This document shows positions 28,051-36,335 of a stretch of 64,000 bases of DNA, in pieces. Every line of letters starts with the position of its first letter. Positions within the stretch are counted from its first letter, which is position 1. The position numbers were made by a program, and so were the translations under genes. Source of the DNA: Mongoliimonas terrestris (GTDB taxonomy: Bacteria; Pseudomonadota; Alphaproteobacteria; Rhizobiales; Pleomorphomonadaceae). The notes beneath the pieces were generated by a model that did not search any database, had not been told where the DNA came from, and saw nothing but the letters and a program-made list of their open reading frames with translations. The stretch covers positions 124,001 to 188,000 of the forward strand of contig NZ_MSIG01000003.1 in assembly GCF_001927285.1 (NCBI RefSeq). Reading direction: 5' to 3'.

Positions 28051-28097
28051 ATCGACGCGCGTCCGGGACGGGACGCGACAGGAACGGAGGCTGCCGC

Positions 28098-28565
28098 ATG
28101 AGCATGGCCATGGATCCACCGGGCGAGACGGACGCGCGGCGCGCCGCGCTGGCGGTGCTCGCCCGCATGAGCCGCGCCCAGCTTGCCGACGCCTGGACCG
28201 GGCTTGCCGACAAGCCGGACGTCTACGAGATGCGCGCGCCGGAGACCGGCCTCGTCATGGTGCGCGGCCGCATGGGCGGCGGCGGACGGCCGTTCAACCT
28301 CGGCGAGACCACTGTGACCCGCTGCACGGTGAAGCTCGGCGACGGCACCATTGGCACCGGCCACGTGCTCGGCCGCGACCGGGTGCAGGCGCGTCTGGTG
28401 GCGGTGTTCGACGCGCTCTGGCAGCGGCCGGACACCCGCCCGCTGGTGGAGGCCGCCGTGATCGCCCCGGCGCGCCGGCGCCTGGCCGAGGACGACGCGG
28501 CCGTGGAGGCCGAAACCGCGGCGACGCGGGTGGACTTCTTCACCCTTGTGCGGGGAGACGACTGA
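28098..28565 (+). CDS. phnG: Carbon-phosphorus lyase core subunit PhnG
   Basis: Subunit of the PhnGHIJ core complex; with PhnI, PhnH and PhnL it supports formation of alpha-D-ribose-1-methylphosphonate 5-triphosphate from ATP and phosphonate. 155 residues, near the family length. Conserved stretches include MVRGRMGGGGRPFNLGE, TVTRCTVKL and GTGHVLGRDR. The extreme N-terminus (SMAMDPPGETDARRAALAVL) is ordinary. Its stop shares one base with the phnH start (TGATG), so translation is coupled. It is the first gene of the phn operon, after a CGGAGG ribosome site. Confidence 0.93.
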   Translation: MSMAMDPPGETDARRAALAVLARMSRAQLADAWTGLADKPDVYEMRAPETGLVMVRGRMGGGGRPFNLGETTVTRCTVKLGDGTIGTGHVLGRDRVQARLVAVFDALWQRPDTRPLVEAAVIAPARRRLAEDDAAVEAETAATRVDFFTLVRGDD

Positions 28566-29179
28566 TGGCGGCTGTCACGGCGGAAGCCCTGGAAGGCGGA
28601 TTCGCCCGCCCGGTGTTCCAGACCCAGGCGGTGTTCCGCGTGCTGATGGCAGCGCTCGCCGAACCGGCGCGCCCGCTGCCGCTGCCGGTGGAGGCCGCGC
28701 CGCCGGCGCCGCTGCCGCCCGGCCTCGGCGCGGTGGCGCTGACCCTCCTCGACCCGGACACGCCGGTCTGGCTCGACCCGGCGCTCGCCGCCTCTCAGCC
28801 GGTGCGCGCCTGGCTCGCCTTCCACACCGGGGCGCCGGTGGCGGCGGAGCCGATGGACGCGGCCTTCGCCCTGGTGGTGGATCCGCTGCGGCTGCCGCCG
28901 CTCGCCGCCTTCGCCCAAGGCACGGCTGAGTATCCGGATCGCTCCACCACGCTGGTGATCGCCGTCGACCGGTTCGACACGGACCCCAGCGCGCCGCTTC
29001 TGACCGGCCCGGGCTTCGAGGCGCCCCGCCGCTTCCGCGCGCTACCCGAGCGGGCCGGCTTCCAAGACCAGTGGGCCGCCAACCGGGCGCTCTTCCCGCG
29101 CGGGGTGGACGTGGTCTTCGTCGCGGGCGGCCTTGTGGCCGGCCTGCCCCGCTCCACCCGCCTCGCCCCCACGGAGTGA
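28565..29179 (+). CDS. phnH: Carbon-phosphorus lyase subunit PhnH
   Basis: Dimeric core-complex subunit that binds at the PhnGIJ surface. 204 residues. Family features are GGFARPVFQTQAVFRVLMAA at the N-terminus, DTPVWLD near 63, FALVVDP near 100 and the C-terminal block FPRGVDVVFVAGGLVAGLPR, which is nearly diagnostic. The ATG at 28565 overlaps the phnG stop. Its loop between residues 36 and 60 is rich in Ala and Pro (VEAAPPAPLPPG). phnI follows after four bases. Confidence 0.93.
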   Translation: MAAVTAEALEGGFARPVFQTQAVFRVLMAALAEPARPLPLPVEAAPPAPLPPGLGAVALTLLDPDTPVWLDPALAASQPVRAWLAFHTGAPVAAEPMDAAFALVVDPLRLPPLAAFAQGTAEYPDRSTTLVIAVDRFDTDPSAPLLTGPGFEAPRRFRALPERAGFQDQWAANRALFPRGVDVVFVAGGLVAGLPRSTRLAPTE

Positions 29180-29183
29180 CGCC

Positions 29184-30266
29184 ATGTATGTTGCCGTCAA
29201 GGGAGGCGAACAGGCGATCGCCGCCGCCCATCGCCTGCTCGCCCACACGCGCCGGGGCGACCGTCAGGTGCCCTCGCTCACGCTGGCGCAGATCGCCGAG
29301 CAGCTGTCGCTCGCGGTCGACCGGGTGATGGCCGAGGGATCGCTCTACGACCGGGACCTTGCCGCTCTCGCCGTCAAGCAGGCGCGCGGCGACCTGATCG
29401 AGGCCATCTTCCTCCTTCGCGCCTACCGCACCACGCTGCCGCGCTTCGGCTTCTCCCATCCGGTGGAGACGGCGACCATGCGGGTGCGTCGGCGCATCTC
29501 GGCCACCTTTAAGGACCTGCCGGGCGGCCAGTGTCTGGGGCCGACCTTCGACTACACCCACCGCCTGCTCGATCCGCTGCTCGCCGGCGATCCGGACCTG
29601 CCGGACCCGGCGCGGCGCGACGAGACGACCGGCGCCATGCCGCGGGTGACGGATCTTCTCAACGACGAGGGGCTGATCGAGCCCGATCCGGCAGAGGCGG
29701 ACGTGCCGGTGGGCGACCTGACGCGGGAGCCGCTGAGCTTTCCGGCCGACCGGGACCTTCGCCTGCAGGCGCTCGCCCGCGGCGACGAGGGCTTTCTCCT
29801 GGCGCTCGGATACTCCACCCAGCGCGGCTACGGCCGCACCCACCCGTTCGTCGGCGAGATCCGGCTCGGCGAGGTGGAGGTGGAGATCGACGTGCCGGAA
29901 CTCGGCTTTTCCGTCGCGATCGGCCGCATCACGGTGACCGAGTGCCAGATGGTGACCCAGTTCAAGGGCTCCGCCAAGGTGCCGCCCGCCTTCACCCGCG
30001 GCTACGGCCTCGTGTTCGGCCACCAGGAGCGCAAGGCCATGGCCATGTCGCTGGTCGACCGGGCGCTCCGGGCGGGCGAACTCGGCGAGGACCGGGTGGC
30101 GCCTGCCCAGGACGAGGAGTTCGTGCTCTCTCACGCGGACAACGTGCAGTCCACCGGGTTCGTGGAGCACCTGAAGCTGCCCCACTACGTGGACTTCCAG
30201 GCCGAACTGGACCTGATCCGCCGCATGCGCGCGGAGATCGCCGCCCTGCAGGAGGCCGCGGAATGA
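29184..30266 (+). CDS. phnI: Carbon-phosphorus lyase complex subunit PhnI
   Basis: Catalytic subunit with nucleosidase activity that, with the rest of the core, joins methylphosphonate to the ribose of ATP. 360 residues, as in E. coli. MYVAVKGGEQAIAAAHRLL is the typical start; conserved later blocks include RAYRTTLPRFG, RRISATFKDLPGGQ and LGYSTQRGYGRTHPFVGEIR (20 residues) near 212, and LVFGHQERKAMAM near 285. The start at 29184 follows phnH by four bases, and its stop overlaps the phnJ start (ATGA). It sits in the middle of the coupled phnGHIJKL run. Confidence 0.95.
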   Translation: MYVAVKGGEQAIAAAHRLLAHTRRGDRQVPSLTLAQIAEQLSLAVDRVMAEGSLYDRDLAALAVKQARGDLIEAIFLLRAYRTTLPRFGFSHPVETATMRVRRRISATFKDLPGGQCLGPTFDYTHRLLDPLLAGDPDLPDPARRDETTGAMPRVTDLLNDEGLIEPDPAEADVPVGDLTREPLSFPADRDLRLQALARGDEGFLLALGYSTQRGYGRTHPFVGEIRLGEVEVEIDVPELGFSVAIGRITVTECQMVTQFKGSAKVPPAFTRGYGLVFGHQERKAMAMSLVDRALRAGELGEDRVAPAQDEEFVLSHADNVQSTGFVEHLKLPHYVDFQAELDLIRRMRAEIAALQEAAE

Positions 30267-31372
30267 TGGATGTGGACGTCAACGAGGCGGGGCTGCCCCG
30301 GGTGGTTGTGAGTGACCCGGCGGCGGGGTTCACCCCCCTCTCCAACTCTCCCCCTCAAGGGGGGAGAGGGCCGGTTGGCGGGTTGGGAGAGGGCGGGTCC
30401 GAGACGGCCGACCTCGACGGAGCCCTCTCCCCCCTCGAGGGGGAGAGTGGGAGTGGGGGGGAACCTCCGCGCGAGGGGGCGCTCGGCGCCGTCCTCGACG
30501 ACGACGCCACCCTGCCGACCTACTCCTTCGCCTACCTCGACGAGCAGACCAAGCGGATGATCCGCCGGGCGATCCTGAAAGGGATTGCCATTCCGGGCTA
30601 TCAGGTGCCGTTCGCCTCCCGCGAGATGCCCATGCCCTACGGCTGGGGCACCGGTGGCGTGCAGGTGACGGCGGCGGTGATCGGGCCGGATGATGTGCTG
30701 AAGGTGATCGACCAGGGGGCGGACGACACCACCAACGCGGTGGCGATCCGCGGCTTCTTCCAGAAGACCGCGGGCGTCGCCACCACCACCCGGACCGGCG
30801 AGGCGACGGTGATCCAGACCCGCCACCGCATCCCGGAGCGGACCCTGGAGGCGCACCAGATCCTGGTCTACCAGGTGCCGATCCCGGAGCCGCTGCGCTA
30901 CCTGGAACCGCGCGAGACCGAGACGCGCAAGCTGCACGGGCTGGAGGAGTATGGCCTCATGCACGTGAAGCTCTACGAGGACATTGCCCGGCACGGCCAT
31001 ATCGCCACCACCTTCGCCTACCCGGTGAAGGTGGAGGGGCGCTACATCATGGATCCGTCGCCGACGCCGAAGTTCGACAACCCGAAAATGCACCGCTCCA
31101 AGGCGCTGCAGCTCTTCGGCGCGGGCCGCGAGAAGCGCATCTACGCGGTGCCGCCGCACACGGACGTGGTCAGCCTCGACTTCGAGGACCATCCCTTCCG
31201 CATCCAGAGCTTCAGCCAGCCCTGCGCGCTCTGCGCCGCCGAGGGCGTCTACCTGGACGAGGTGATTCTCGACGACCGGGGCGGGCGCATGTTCGTCTGC
31301 TCCGACACCGACCATTGCGAGGAGCGCCGCGCCGCCGGGCACCGGGGCGCGCTGTCCGGGGAGGCTCTTTGA
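30263..31372 (+). CDS. phnJ: Carbon-phosphorus lyase radical SAM subunit PhnJ, with repeat-derived N-terminal extension
   Basis: Cleaves the carbon-phosphorus bond of ribose-1-phosphonate 5-phosphate by radical SAM chemistry. 369 residues. Fe-S and radical cysteines are Cys321, Cys324, Cys346 and Cys352 (CALC and CSDTDHC), and the glycyl site is Gly112 in AIPGYQ; these are offset by exactly 80 from E. coli numbering as I recall it. The family core starts only at Tyr87 (YSFAYLDEQTK). The first ~85 residues are extra, and about 47 of them (roughly 22-69, with PLSNSPPQGG and LSPLEGESGSGG) are translated from a family C repeat. No ATG, GTG or TTG lies in frame between repeat and core, so the extension is probably made. 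Starts at the phnI stop (ATGA). Confidence 0.93.
   Translation: MMDVDVNEAGLPRVVVSDPAAGFTPLSNSPPQGGRGPVGGLGEGGSETADLDGALSPLEGESGSGGEPPREGALGAVLDDDATLPTYSFAYLDEQTKRMIRRAILKGIAIPGYQVPFASREMPMPYGWGTGGVQVTAAVIGPDDVLKVIDQGADDTTNAVAIRGFFQKTAGVATTTRTGEATVIQTRHRIPERTLEAHQILVYQVPIPEPLRYLEPRETETRKLHGLEEYGLMHVKLYEDIARHGHIATTFAYPVKVEGRYIMDPSPTPKFDNPKMHRSKALQLFGAGREKRIYAVPPHTDVVSLDFEDHPFRIQSFSQPCALCAAEGVYLDEVILDDRGGRMFVCSDTDHCEERRAAGHRGALSGEAL
30328..30468. repeat. Family C repeat inside phnJ, 141 bp, in frame
   Basis: Begins GGTTCACCCCCCTCTCC and ends GGGGGGGAACCTCC, a terminal inverted repeat; inside are two hairpins, CTCTCCCCCTCAAGGGGGGAG and CCCTCTCC..GGAGAG around CTCGAG. The length, 141 bp, equals 47 codons and it contains no stop in the phnJ frame. 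Its first half matches the minus strand of the choV-betB repeat near 20500-20545. Confidence 0.82.
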
Positions 31373-32178
31373 TGTCCGCCGTCGCCATGCTGCCGGACGC
31401 CGAGACGGAGCGCCCGCTCCTCAAGGTGTCGCGCCTGTCGCACTACTACGGCGCCCGGCTCGGCTGCCGGGACGTGAGCCTCGACGTCTATCCGGGCGAG
31501 GTGGTGGCCGTGGTGGGCGAGAGCGGGTCGGGCAAGACCACGCTCCTCAACTGCCTCGCCGGCCGGCTGACGCCGACCGCCGGCTCGGTGGAGTTCCGCA
31601 TGCGGGACGGCCGGCTCAGGAGCCTCTTCGGCCTCACCGAGGCGGAGCGGCGGCTGCTCGCCCGCACCGACTGGGGCTTCGTGCACCAGAACCCGGCCGA
31701 AGGGCTGCGCATGACCGTCTCGGCCGGCGCCAACGTGGGCGAGCGGCTGATGGCCATCGGCGACCGGCACTACGGCACCATCCGGGCGACGGCGCTCGAC
31801 TGGCTCGCCCGGGTGGAGATCGCCGCCGACCGGATCGACGACGAGCCGCGGTCCTTCTCCGGCGGTATGCGCCAGCGGCTGCAGATCGCCCGCAACCTGG
31901 TCACGCGGCCGCGCCTCGTCTTCATGGACGAGCCGACCGGCGGCCTCGACGTGTCGGTTCAAGCGCGTCTCCTCGATCTTTTGCGCCAGCTCGTTGCCGA
32001 CCTCGGCCTCGCCGCCGTGGTGGTGACCCACGACCTTGCCGTCGCCCGGCTGCTGTCGGACCGCATGCTGGTGATGAAGGACGGCACGGTGATCGAGCAC
32101 GGTCTGACCGACCGGGTGCTGGACGATCCGCGCGAGCCCTACACCCAGCTCCTCGTCTCCTCCATCCTGCAGGTCTGA
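31372..32178 (+). CDS. phnK: Phosphonate C-P lyase system protein PhnK (ABC ATPase-like)
   Basis: ABC-type ATPase that binds the PhnJ face of the C-P lyase core and is required for bond cleavage, not for transport. 268 residues. Walker A GESGSGKT at about 43-50, signature FSGGMRQRLQIARNL near 162, Walker B RLVFMDEPTGGLD near 182 and switch His in VVTHDLAVARL are intact. LSHYYGARLGCRDVSLDVYP (20) near the N-terminus is typical of PhnK. The ATG at 31372 shares one base with the phnJ stop. phnL follows ten bases after its stop. Confidence 0.94.
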   Translation: MSAVAMLPDAETERPLLKVSRLSHYYGARLGCRDVSLDVYPGEVVAVVGESGSGKTTLLNCLAGRLTPTAGSVEFRMRDGRLRSLFGLTEAERRLLARTDWGFVHQNPAEGLRMTVSAGANVGERLMAIGDRHYGTIRATALDWLARVEIAADRIDDEPRSFSGGMRQRLQIARNLVTRPRLVFMDEPTGGLDVSVQARLLDLLRQLVADLGLAAVVVTHDLAVARLLSDRMLVMKDGTVIEHGLTDRVLDDPREPYTQLLVSSILQV

Positions 32179-32188
32179 GGACAGAACC

Positions 32189-32887
32189 ATGGCCACGCGC
32201 ATCGTCGTCTCCGGTCTCTCCAAGTCCTTCGTGATGCACCTTCAGGGCGGCGTGCAGCTGCCCGTCGTGCAGGGCGTCGACTTCTCCGTCGACGCGGGCG
32301 AATGCGTCGTCCTCGGCGGACCTTCGGGGGCGGGCAAGAGCTCGATCCTGAAGATGGTCTACGGCAATTACGGCGCCGACGGCGGCCAGATCCTGGTGCG
32401 CGACGGGGAGCGCCTCGTCGACGTGGCGAGCGCCGACCCGCGCCGCATCGTGCGGCTGCGTCAGACCACCATCGGCTATGTGAGCCAGTTCCTCCGCGTC
32501 GTGCCGCGCGTCTCGGCTCTCGACGTGGTGGCCGAGCCGCTGGTGGCGAGGGGCATCGACCGGGCGCTGGCGCGGTCGCGGGCCCGCGAGCTGCTCGCCC
32601 GGCTGAACGTGCCGGAGCGGCTCTACACGCTGCCGCCGGCCACCTTCTCCGGCGGCGAGCAGCAGCGGGTGAACGTTGCCCGCGGCTTCGTGACGGATCA
32701 TCCGGTGCTCCTCCTCGACGAGCCGACCGCCTCCCTTGACGCCGCCAACCGGGCGGTGGTGGTGGACCTCATCCGCGAGAAGAAGAAACAGGGTGTGGCC
32801 ATGCTCGGCATCTTCCACGACGAGGAGGTGCGGGCCGCGGTGGCGGACCGAGTGGTGGACGTGATGGCCTTCCGCGCGGCGGCCTGA
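32189..32887 (+). CDS. phnL: Phosphonate C-P lyase system protein PhnL (ABC ATPase-like)
   Basis: Second ABC-type ATPase of the C-P lyase pathway; forms a complex with PhnK on the core. 232 residues. Walker A GPSGAGKSS near 45, signature FSGGEQQRVNVARGF near 152, Walker B VLLLDEPTASLD near 172 and switch His in GIFHDEEVR are present. KSFVMHLQGGVQLPVVQGVD (20) near residue 11 is PhnL-like. A ribosome site (GAGGACAG) precedes the ATG. The stop lies in the first unit of a 23-bp tandem repeat, after which the transferase gene starts. Confidence 0.94.
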   Translation: MATRIVVSGLSKSFVMHLQGGVQLPVVQGVDFSVDAGECVVLGGPSGAGKSSILKMVYGNYGADGGQILVRDGERLVDVASADPRRIVRLRQTTIGYVSQFLRVVPRVSALDVVAEPLVARGIDRALARSRARELLARLNVPERLYTLPPATFSGGEQQRVNVARGFVTDHPVLLLDEPTASLDAANRAVVVDLIREKKKQGVAMLGIFHDEEVRAAVADRVVDVMAFRAAA

Positions 32888-32933
32888 AAAAGAAGGCCGC
32901 GGCGACCTGAGAAACAAGGCCGCGAAGGCCTGA
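32883..32933. repeat. 23-bp tandem repeat over the phnL stop codon
   Basis: Units start at 32883, 32906 and 32929: CCTGAAAAAGAAGGCCGCGG.., CCTGAGAAACAAGGCCGCGA.., then CCTGAGGG. Each contains a TGA; the first is the phnL stop. This is the second example in the window of a gene end duplicated in tandem. Confidence 0.85.
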
Positions 32934-32945
32934 GGGAGACGCCCC

Positions 32946-33605
32946 ATGACATCGACGGCCAAGCTGGCGGAAACCTTCGTCCACCCGAGCGTGCGCCTGC
33001 GCGAGGCGGTGATCGGCGCGCGCTGCGAGATCCTTGCGAGCTCCAGTGTCTCCTACGCCACCGTCGGCGACATGAGCTATCTCGGCGAGCTCTGCGACGT
33101 GGCGGATGCCACCATCGGCAAGTATTGCGCCATCGCCGACCGGGTGCGGATCGGCGCGCCCAACCACCCGATGGACCGGCCGACGCAGCATCGCCTGACC
33201 TATACGCCGGAGTATTACGACACCACGCTGACGCGCGACCACGGCTTCTTCGCCGACCGGCGGGCGGCGCGGGTGACCATCGGCCACGACGTCTGGATCG
33301 GCCACGCGGTGACGGTGTTGCCGGGCGTGACCGTGGGCGACGGGGCGGTGCTCGCCGCCGGCGCGGTGGTGAGCCGTGACGTGGCGCCCTACACGGTGGT
33401 GGGCGGCGTGCCGGCCAAGCCGATCCGCGAGCGGTTCTCCCGGGCGATCGCGGCGCGGATGGCGCGGATCGCCTGGTGGGACTGGCCGGTGGAGACGGTG
33501 CTTGAGCGGCTCGCCGACTTCCGGGGCACGGACGTGGCGGGCTTCTGCGACCGGTACGATCCAGCTGGCGCCGACCGTCACGGTGGCGACACGACGGCAG
33601 CCTAG
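32946..33605 (+). CDS. Phosphonate metabolism hexapeptide-repeat transferase
   Basis: Left-handed beta-helix protein of the xenobiotic acetyltransferase type found in many C-P lyase clusters. 219 residues. The N-terminal helix-forming turns run from about residue 15 ([18 protein letters not shown]), a loop with [13 protein letters not shown] carries the acetyltransferase-type catalytic His region near 72-85, and the C-terminal coil ([20 protein letters not shown], 20) completes it. It may acylate aminophosphonates or a pathway intermediate; the true substrate is not established. It lies between phnL and the 2H phosphoesterase in the phn operon. Confidence 0.87.
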   Translation: MTSTAKLAETFVHPSVRLREAVIGARCEILASSSVSYATVGDMSYLGELCDVADATIGKYCAIADRVRIGAPNHPMDRPTQHRLTYTPEYYDTTLTRDHGFFADRRAARVTIGHDVWIGHAVTVLPGVTVGDGAVLAAGAVVSRDVAPYTVVGGVPAKPIRERFSRAIAARMARIAWWDWPVETVLERLADFRGTDVAGFCDRYDPAGADRHGGDTTAA

Positions 33606-33710
33606 GAGACGGTGCCGGCACGGCCCTTCGACGCGAACGGCCCTTCCGGCCGGCGGGCGAAGCGGATAACCAGGGGCCGGTCCGACGCCGAAAGGGACCA
33701 GGGGAGATAC

Positions 33711-34397
33711 ATGCGCTACGCCGTCTATTTCGCGCCCGCGCCGGAGACGCCGCTCGCCAAGGCGGGGGCGCGCTGGCTTGGCCGCGACGCGGTCGCGGGG
33801 GCGGCGCTGGAGCAGCCCCCGGTGGCGGGGATCGACCCGGAGACGCAGCGGCTTCTGACCACCGATCCGCGCCGCTACGGCTTCCACGCCACCTTGAAGC
33901 CGCCGTTCGCGCTGAAGCCCGGCACCCGCGAGGCCGACCTCACGGCCGCCTTCGACGCCTTCGCGGCCGCCCGCGCGCCGTTTGAGGCGCGGCTTGCCGT
34001 CCGCCGGATCGAGGGCTTCATCGCCATTGTACCGGACGGGCCGTCGGAGGCCCTGCAGGCACTCGCCGACGACTGCGTCACCGCCTTCGAGCCGTTCCGC
34101 CGCCCGCAGACTGTGGCCGAGGTGGAGAAGCGCCGGAAGGCCGGGCTGACGCCGCGCCAGGAGGCGCACCTGATGGCCTGGGGCTATCCGTACGTCTTCG
34201 ACACCTTCCGCTTCCACATGACCCTCTCCCAGCGGGTGCACGGGCCGGAGGGTGACGCGCTCCTGGCCGGTGCCGAAGCGATGTTCGCCCCGCTCCTCGA
34301 CGCGCCCATTCTGTTCGACCGGCTGGCGCTCTTCGTGGAGCCGCCGGGCGGCGGGCCCTTCACTGTGGAGCGCTTCCGCCTGTTCGAGGGCGGCTGA
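33711..34397 (+). CDS. DUF1045 / 2H phosphoesterase-like phosphonate cluster protein
   Basis: 228 residues of the family found almost only in C-P lyase clusters (putative phosphonate metabolism protein). Two HxT motifs mark the 2H phosphoesterase fold: HATLKPPF near 60 and HMTLSQRV near 170. Enzymes of this fold hydrolyse cyclic phosphodiesters. The C-P lyase product is a 5-phosphoribosyl 1,2-cyclic phosphate, normally opened by PhnP; no phnP is seen here, so this protein is a candidate replacement (inference). I chose the ATG at 33711, after AGGGGAG, and not the upstream frame, because MRYAVYFAP is the family start. Confidence 0.88.
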   Translation: MRYAVYFAPAPETPLAKAGARWLGRDAVAGAALEQPPVAGIDPETQRLLTTDPRRYGFHATLKPPFALKPGTREADLTAAFDAFAAARAPFEARLAVRRIEGFIAIVPDGPSEALQALADDCVTAFEPFRRPQTVAEVEKRRKAGLTPRQEAHLMAWGYPYVFDTFRFHMTLSQRVHGPEGDALLAGAEAMFAPLLDAPILFDRLALFVEPPGGGPFTVERFRLFEGG

Positions 34398-34452
34398 TCC
34401 CCACGTCTCGTTTCGCTCTCTTCCTCCCGATCCGTCCCTGAAAGACCGTCCG

Positions 34453-35592
34453 ATGGCCGCCGAAACCGTCTTCACCAACGCCCGCGTCGTTCTCGCCGAC
34501 CGCGTGATCGACGGCACCGTCGTCATCCGCGACGGGCGGATCTCCGAAGTCGCCGAAGGGCGCGCCGCCGGCGGCGCCGACCTCGAGGGCGACTGGCTGA
34601 TCCCCGGCATCGTGGAACTCCACACCGATCACCTGGAGAACCACTACGCGCCGCGCCCCAAGGTGCGCTGGAACCCTCTCGCCTCCGTGCAGGCGCACGA
34701 CGCCCAGGTGGCGGCCTCCGGCATCACCACCGTGTTCGACGCCCTTCGGGTCGGCATGGACTATGACGCGGAACTCACCGGCGAGGACATGCGCCGGCTC
34801 GCCGACGCCATCGAGGCCGGCGTCGCGGGCGACCGGCTCCGGGCCGACCACTTCATCCACCTGCGCTGCGAAGTGGCGGCGCCGGACACCCTGGAGGTGT
34901 TTCGCCTGTTCGAGACGGACAGCCGGGTGAAGCTCGCCTCGTTGATGGACCACACGCCCGGCCAGCGCCAGTTCACCTCGCTCGACCACTACCGGATCTA
35001 CTACCAGGGCAAGACCGGCATGTCGGACGAGGCCTTCCTCGCCATGATCGACCGGCGCGTCGGGCAGGCGGCGCAGTTCTCCGACCCGCATCGGATGGAG
35101 ATCGCCGAGCGCTGCCGCGCCGCCGGCATCGTGCTCGCCAGCCACGACGACGCCACCGCCGCCCACGTGGCCGAGAGCCTCGCCCACGGGGTGACCATCG
35201 CCGAGTTCCCGACCACCATGGAGGCCGCCAGGGCCGCCCGCGACGGGGGCCTCAAGATTCTCATGGGCGCGCCGAACGTGGTGCGCGGCGGCTCCCACTC
35301 GGGCAACATCGCCGCCCGCACGCTGATGGAGCACGGCCTTCTCGACATCCTGTCGTCGGACTACGTGCCCTTCTCGCTCCTCCACGCCGCCTTCATGGTG
35401 GCGGACGACGTGCCGGGAGTCGGCGTGCCGGAGGCGATCGCCACCATCACCCGCAACCCGGCCGAGGCCGCCGGCCTCACCGACCGGGGCGTGATCGAGG
35501 CGGGCCGGCGGGCCGACCTCGTGCAGGTGAACCTCGACCACGAGGTGCCGCTGGTGCGCTCCGTCTGGCGCGAGGGGCGGCGGGTGTCATGA
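34453..35592 (+). CDS. phnM: Alpha-D-ribose 1-methylphosphonate 5-triphosphate diphosphatase PhnM
   Basis: Metal-dependent amidohydrolase-fold enzyme that removes pyrophosphate from ribose-1-phosphonate 5-triphosphate to form the PhnJ substrate. 379 residues. Metal ligands are seen in ELHTDHLENH near 55, HDAQVAASG near 78, ASHDDATAAH near 230 and SSDYVPFSLLHAAF near 300. FPTTMEAARAARDGG is a family block. The ATG at 34453 starts MAAETVFTNARVV. It ends in a 4-bp overlap with phnN, so the two steps are co-translated. Confidence 0.95.
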   Translation: MAAETVFTNARVVLADRVIDGTVVIRDGRISEVAEGRAAGGADLEGDWLIPGIVELHTDHLENHYAPRPKVRWNPLASVQAHDAQVAASGITTVFDALRVGMDYDAELTGEDMRRLADAIEAGVAGDRLRADHFIHLRCEVAAPDTLEVFRLFETDSRVKLASLMDHTPGQRQFTSLDHYRIYYQGKTGMSDEAFLAMIDRRVGQAAQFSDPHRMEIAERCRAAGIVLASHDDATAAHVAESLAHGVTIAEFPTTMEAARAARDGGLKILMGAPNVVRGGSHSGNIAARTLMEHGLLDILSSDYVPFSLLHAAFMVADDVPGVGVPEAIATITRNPAEAAGLTDRGVIEAGRRADLVQVNLDHEVPLVRSVWREGRRVS

Positions 35593-36143
35593 CCACCGAC
35601 CGGCGGCCCGGCGCCTTCGTGGCCGTCGTCGGTCCCTCCGGCGCCGGCAAGGACACGGTGATGGGCCGGGTGCGCGACCGGCTGACGGACGAGGCCCGCT
35701 TCGTGTTCGTGCGCCGGGTGGTCACGCGCGACCCGAACGGCGGCGAGGACCACGACTGCCTGGACCCGGCGGGCTTTGCCGCCGCCGCGGCCGGCGGCGC
35801 CTACGTGCTCTCCTGGCAGGCCCACGGCCTCGGCTATGGCATCCCGGCCGCCTACGGCCGGATGGCGGACGACGGCGCCGTGGTGATCGCCAACCTCTCC
35901 CGCGCGGTCCTTCCCGCCGCCCGCGCCCGCTTCCCCCGTTTTCGGGTGCTGGAGATCACCGCCCCGCCGGCCGTGCTGGCCGCCCGGCTGAAGGCCCGGG
36001 GACGCGAGAGCGACGCGGAGATCGAAGCCCGCCTCGCCCGCGGCGATGCGGGCGTGACCGGGCCGGACGTGGTGTCGATCGACAACGGCGGGGCGCTGGA
36101 GGCGGCGGTGGACGCGGCGGTGGGGGTGCTGCGGGGGCTTTGA
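35589..36143 (+). CDS. phnN: Ribose 1,5-bisphosphate phosphokinase PhnN
   Basis: Phosphorylates ribose 1,5-bisphosphate to PRPP, returning the sugar of the C-P lyase pathway to metabolism. 184 residues, guanylate-kinase-like fold. The P-loop is GPSGAGKDTV at about 15-24; RRVVTRDPNGGEDHD near 41 is the substrate lid, and YVLSWQAHGLGYG near 74 is a family signature. It is the last phn gene; the ATGA overlap with phnM shows coupling. A 192-bp gap with A repeats follows. Confidence 0.94.
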   Translation: MTTDRRPGAFVAVVGPSGAGKDTVMGRVRDRLTDEARFVFVRRVVTRDPNGGEDHDCLDPAGFAAAAAGGAYVLSWQAHGLGYGIPAAYGRMADDGAVVIANLSRAVLPAARARFPRFRVLEITAPPAVLAARLKARGRESDAEIEARLARGDAGVTGPDVVSIDNGGALEAAVDAAVGVLRGL

Positions 36144-36174
36144 GGGGACGGGGCGGTCGGGTTGAGGGTGGAAA

Positions 36175-36206
36175 GCGTGGGTGGTCCGCCTTCGCGGACC
36201 ATGACG
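36175..36206. repeat. Family A repeat half
   Basis: GCGTGGGTGGTCCGCCTTCG then CGGACCATGACG, the right-half type, 31 bp after phnN. It faces away from the half at 36266, so the two CATGACG ends are inside, opposite to the standard pair. Confidence 0.75.
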
Positions 36207-36265
36207 ATGGAGGGGTTGGAGCGCCTGCGCTTCCGAACACGCGGCCCATACACCTCACGTTCCGC

Positions 36266-36297
36266 CGTCATGGTCCGCGGAGGCGGACCACCTACGC
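36266..36297. repeat. Family A repeat half
   Basis: CGTCATGGTCCGCGGAGG then CGGACCACCTACGC, the left-half type, 38 bp from the end of the opposing solute-binding gene. With the preceding half it forms an inverted arrangement between two convergent genes. Confidence 0.75.
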
Positions 36298-36335
36298 GTT
36301 TTTTTGAACCGACCTGACCATGGGTCGGCGCCCGC

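Larger units (their letters stand above)
27552..28097. other. phnF-phnG divergent control region with repeats
   Basis: 546 bp. The phnF-proximal 70 bases are AT-richer (TTGCATAGCAATTTGTCATAA around 27599) and likely hold the phnF promoter. The middle carries an A-half, a B repeat and an A-half. The phnG-proximal 100 bases hold the candidate PhnF operator and a ribosome site (CGGAGG). Inserting repeats between the two promoters has lengthened the region. Confidence 0.65.
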
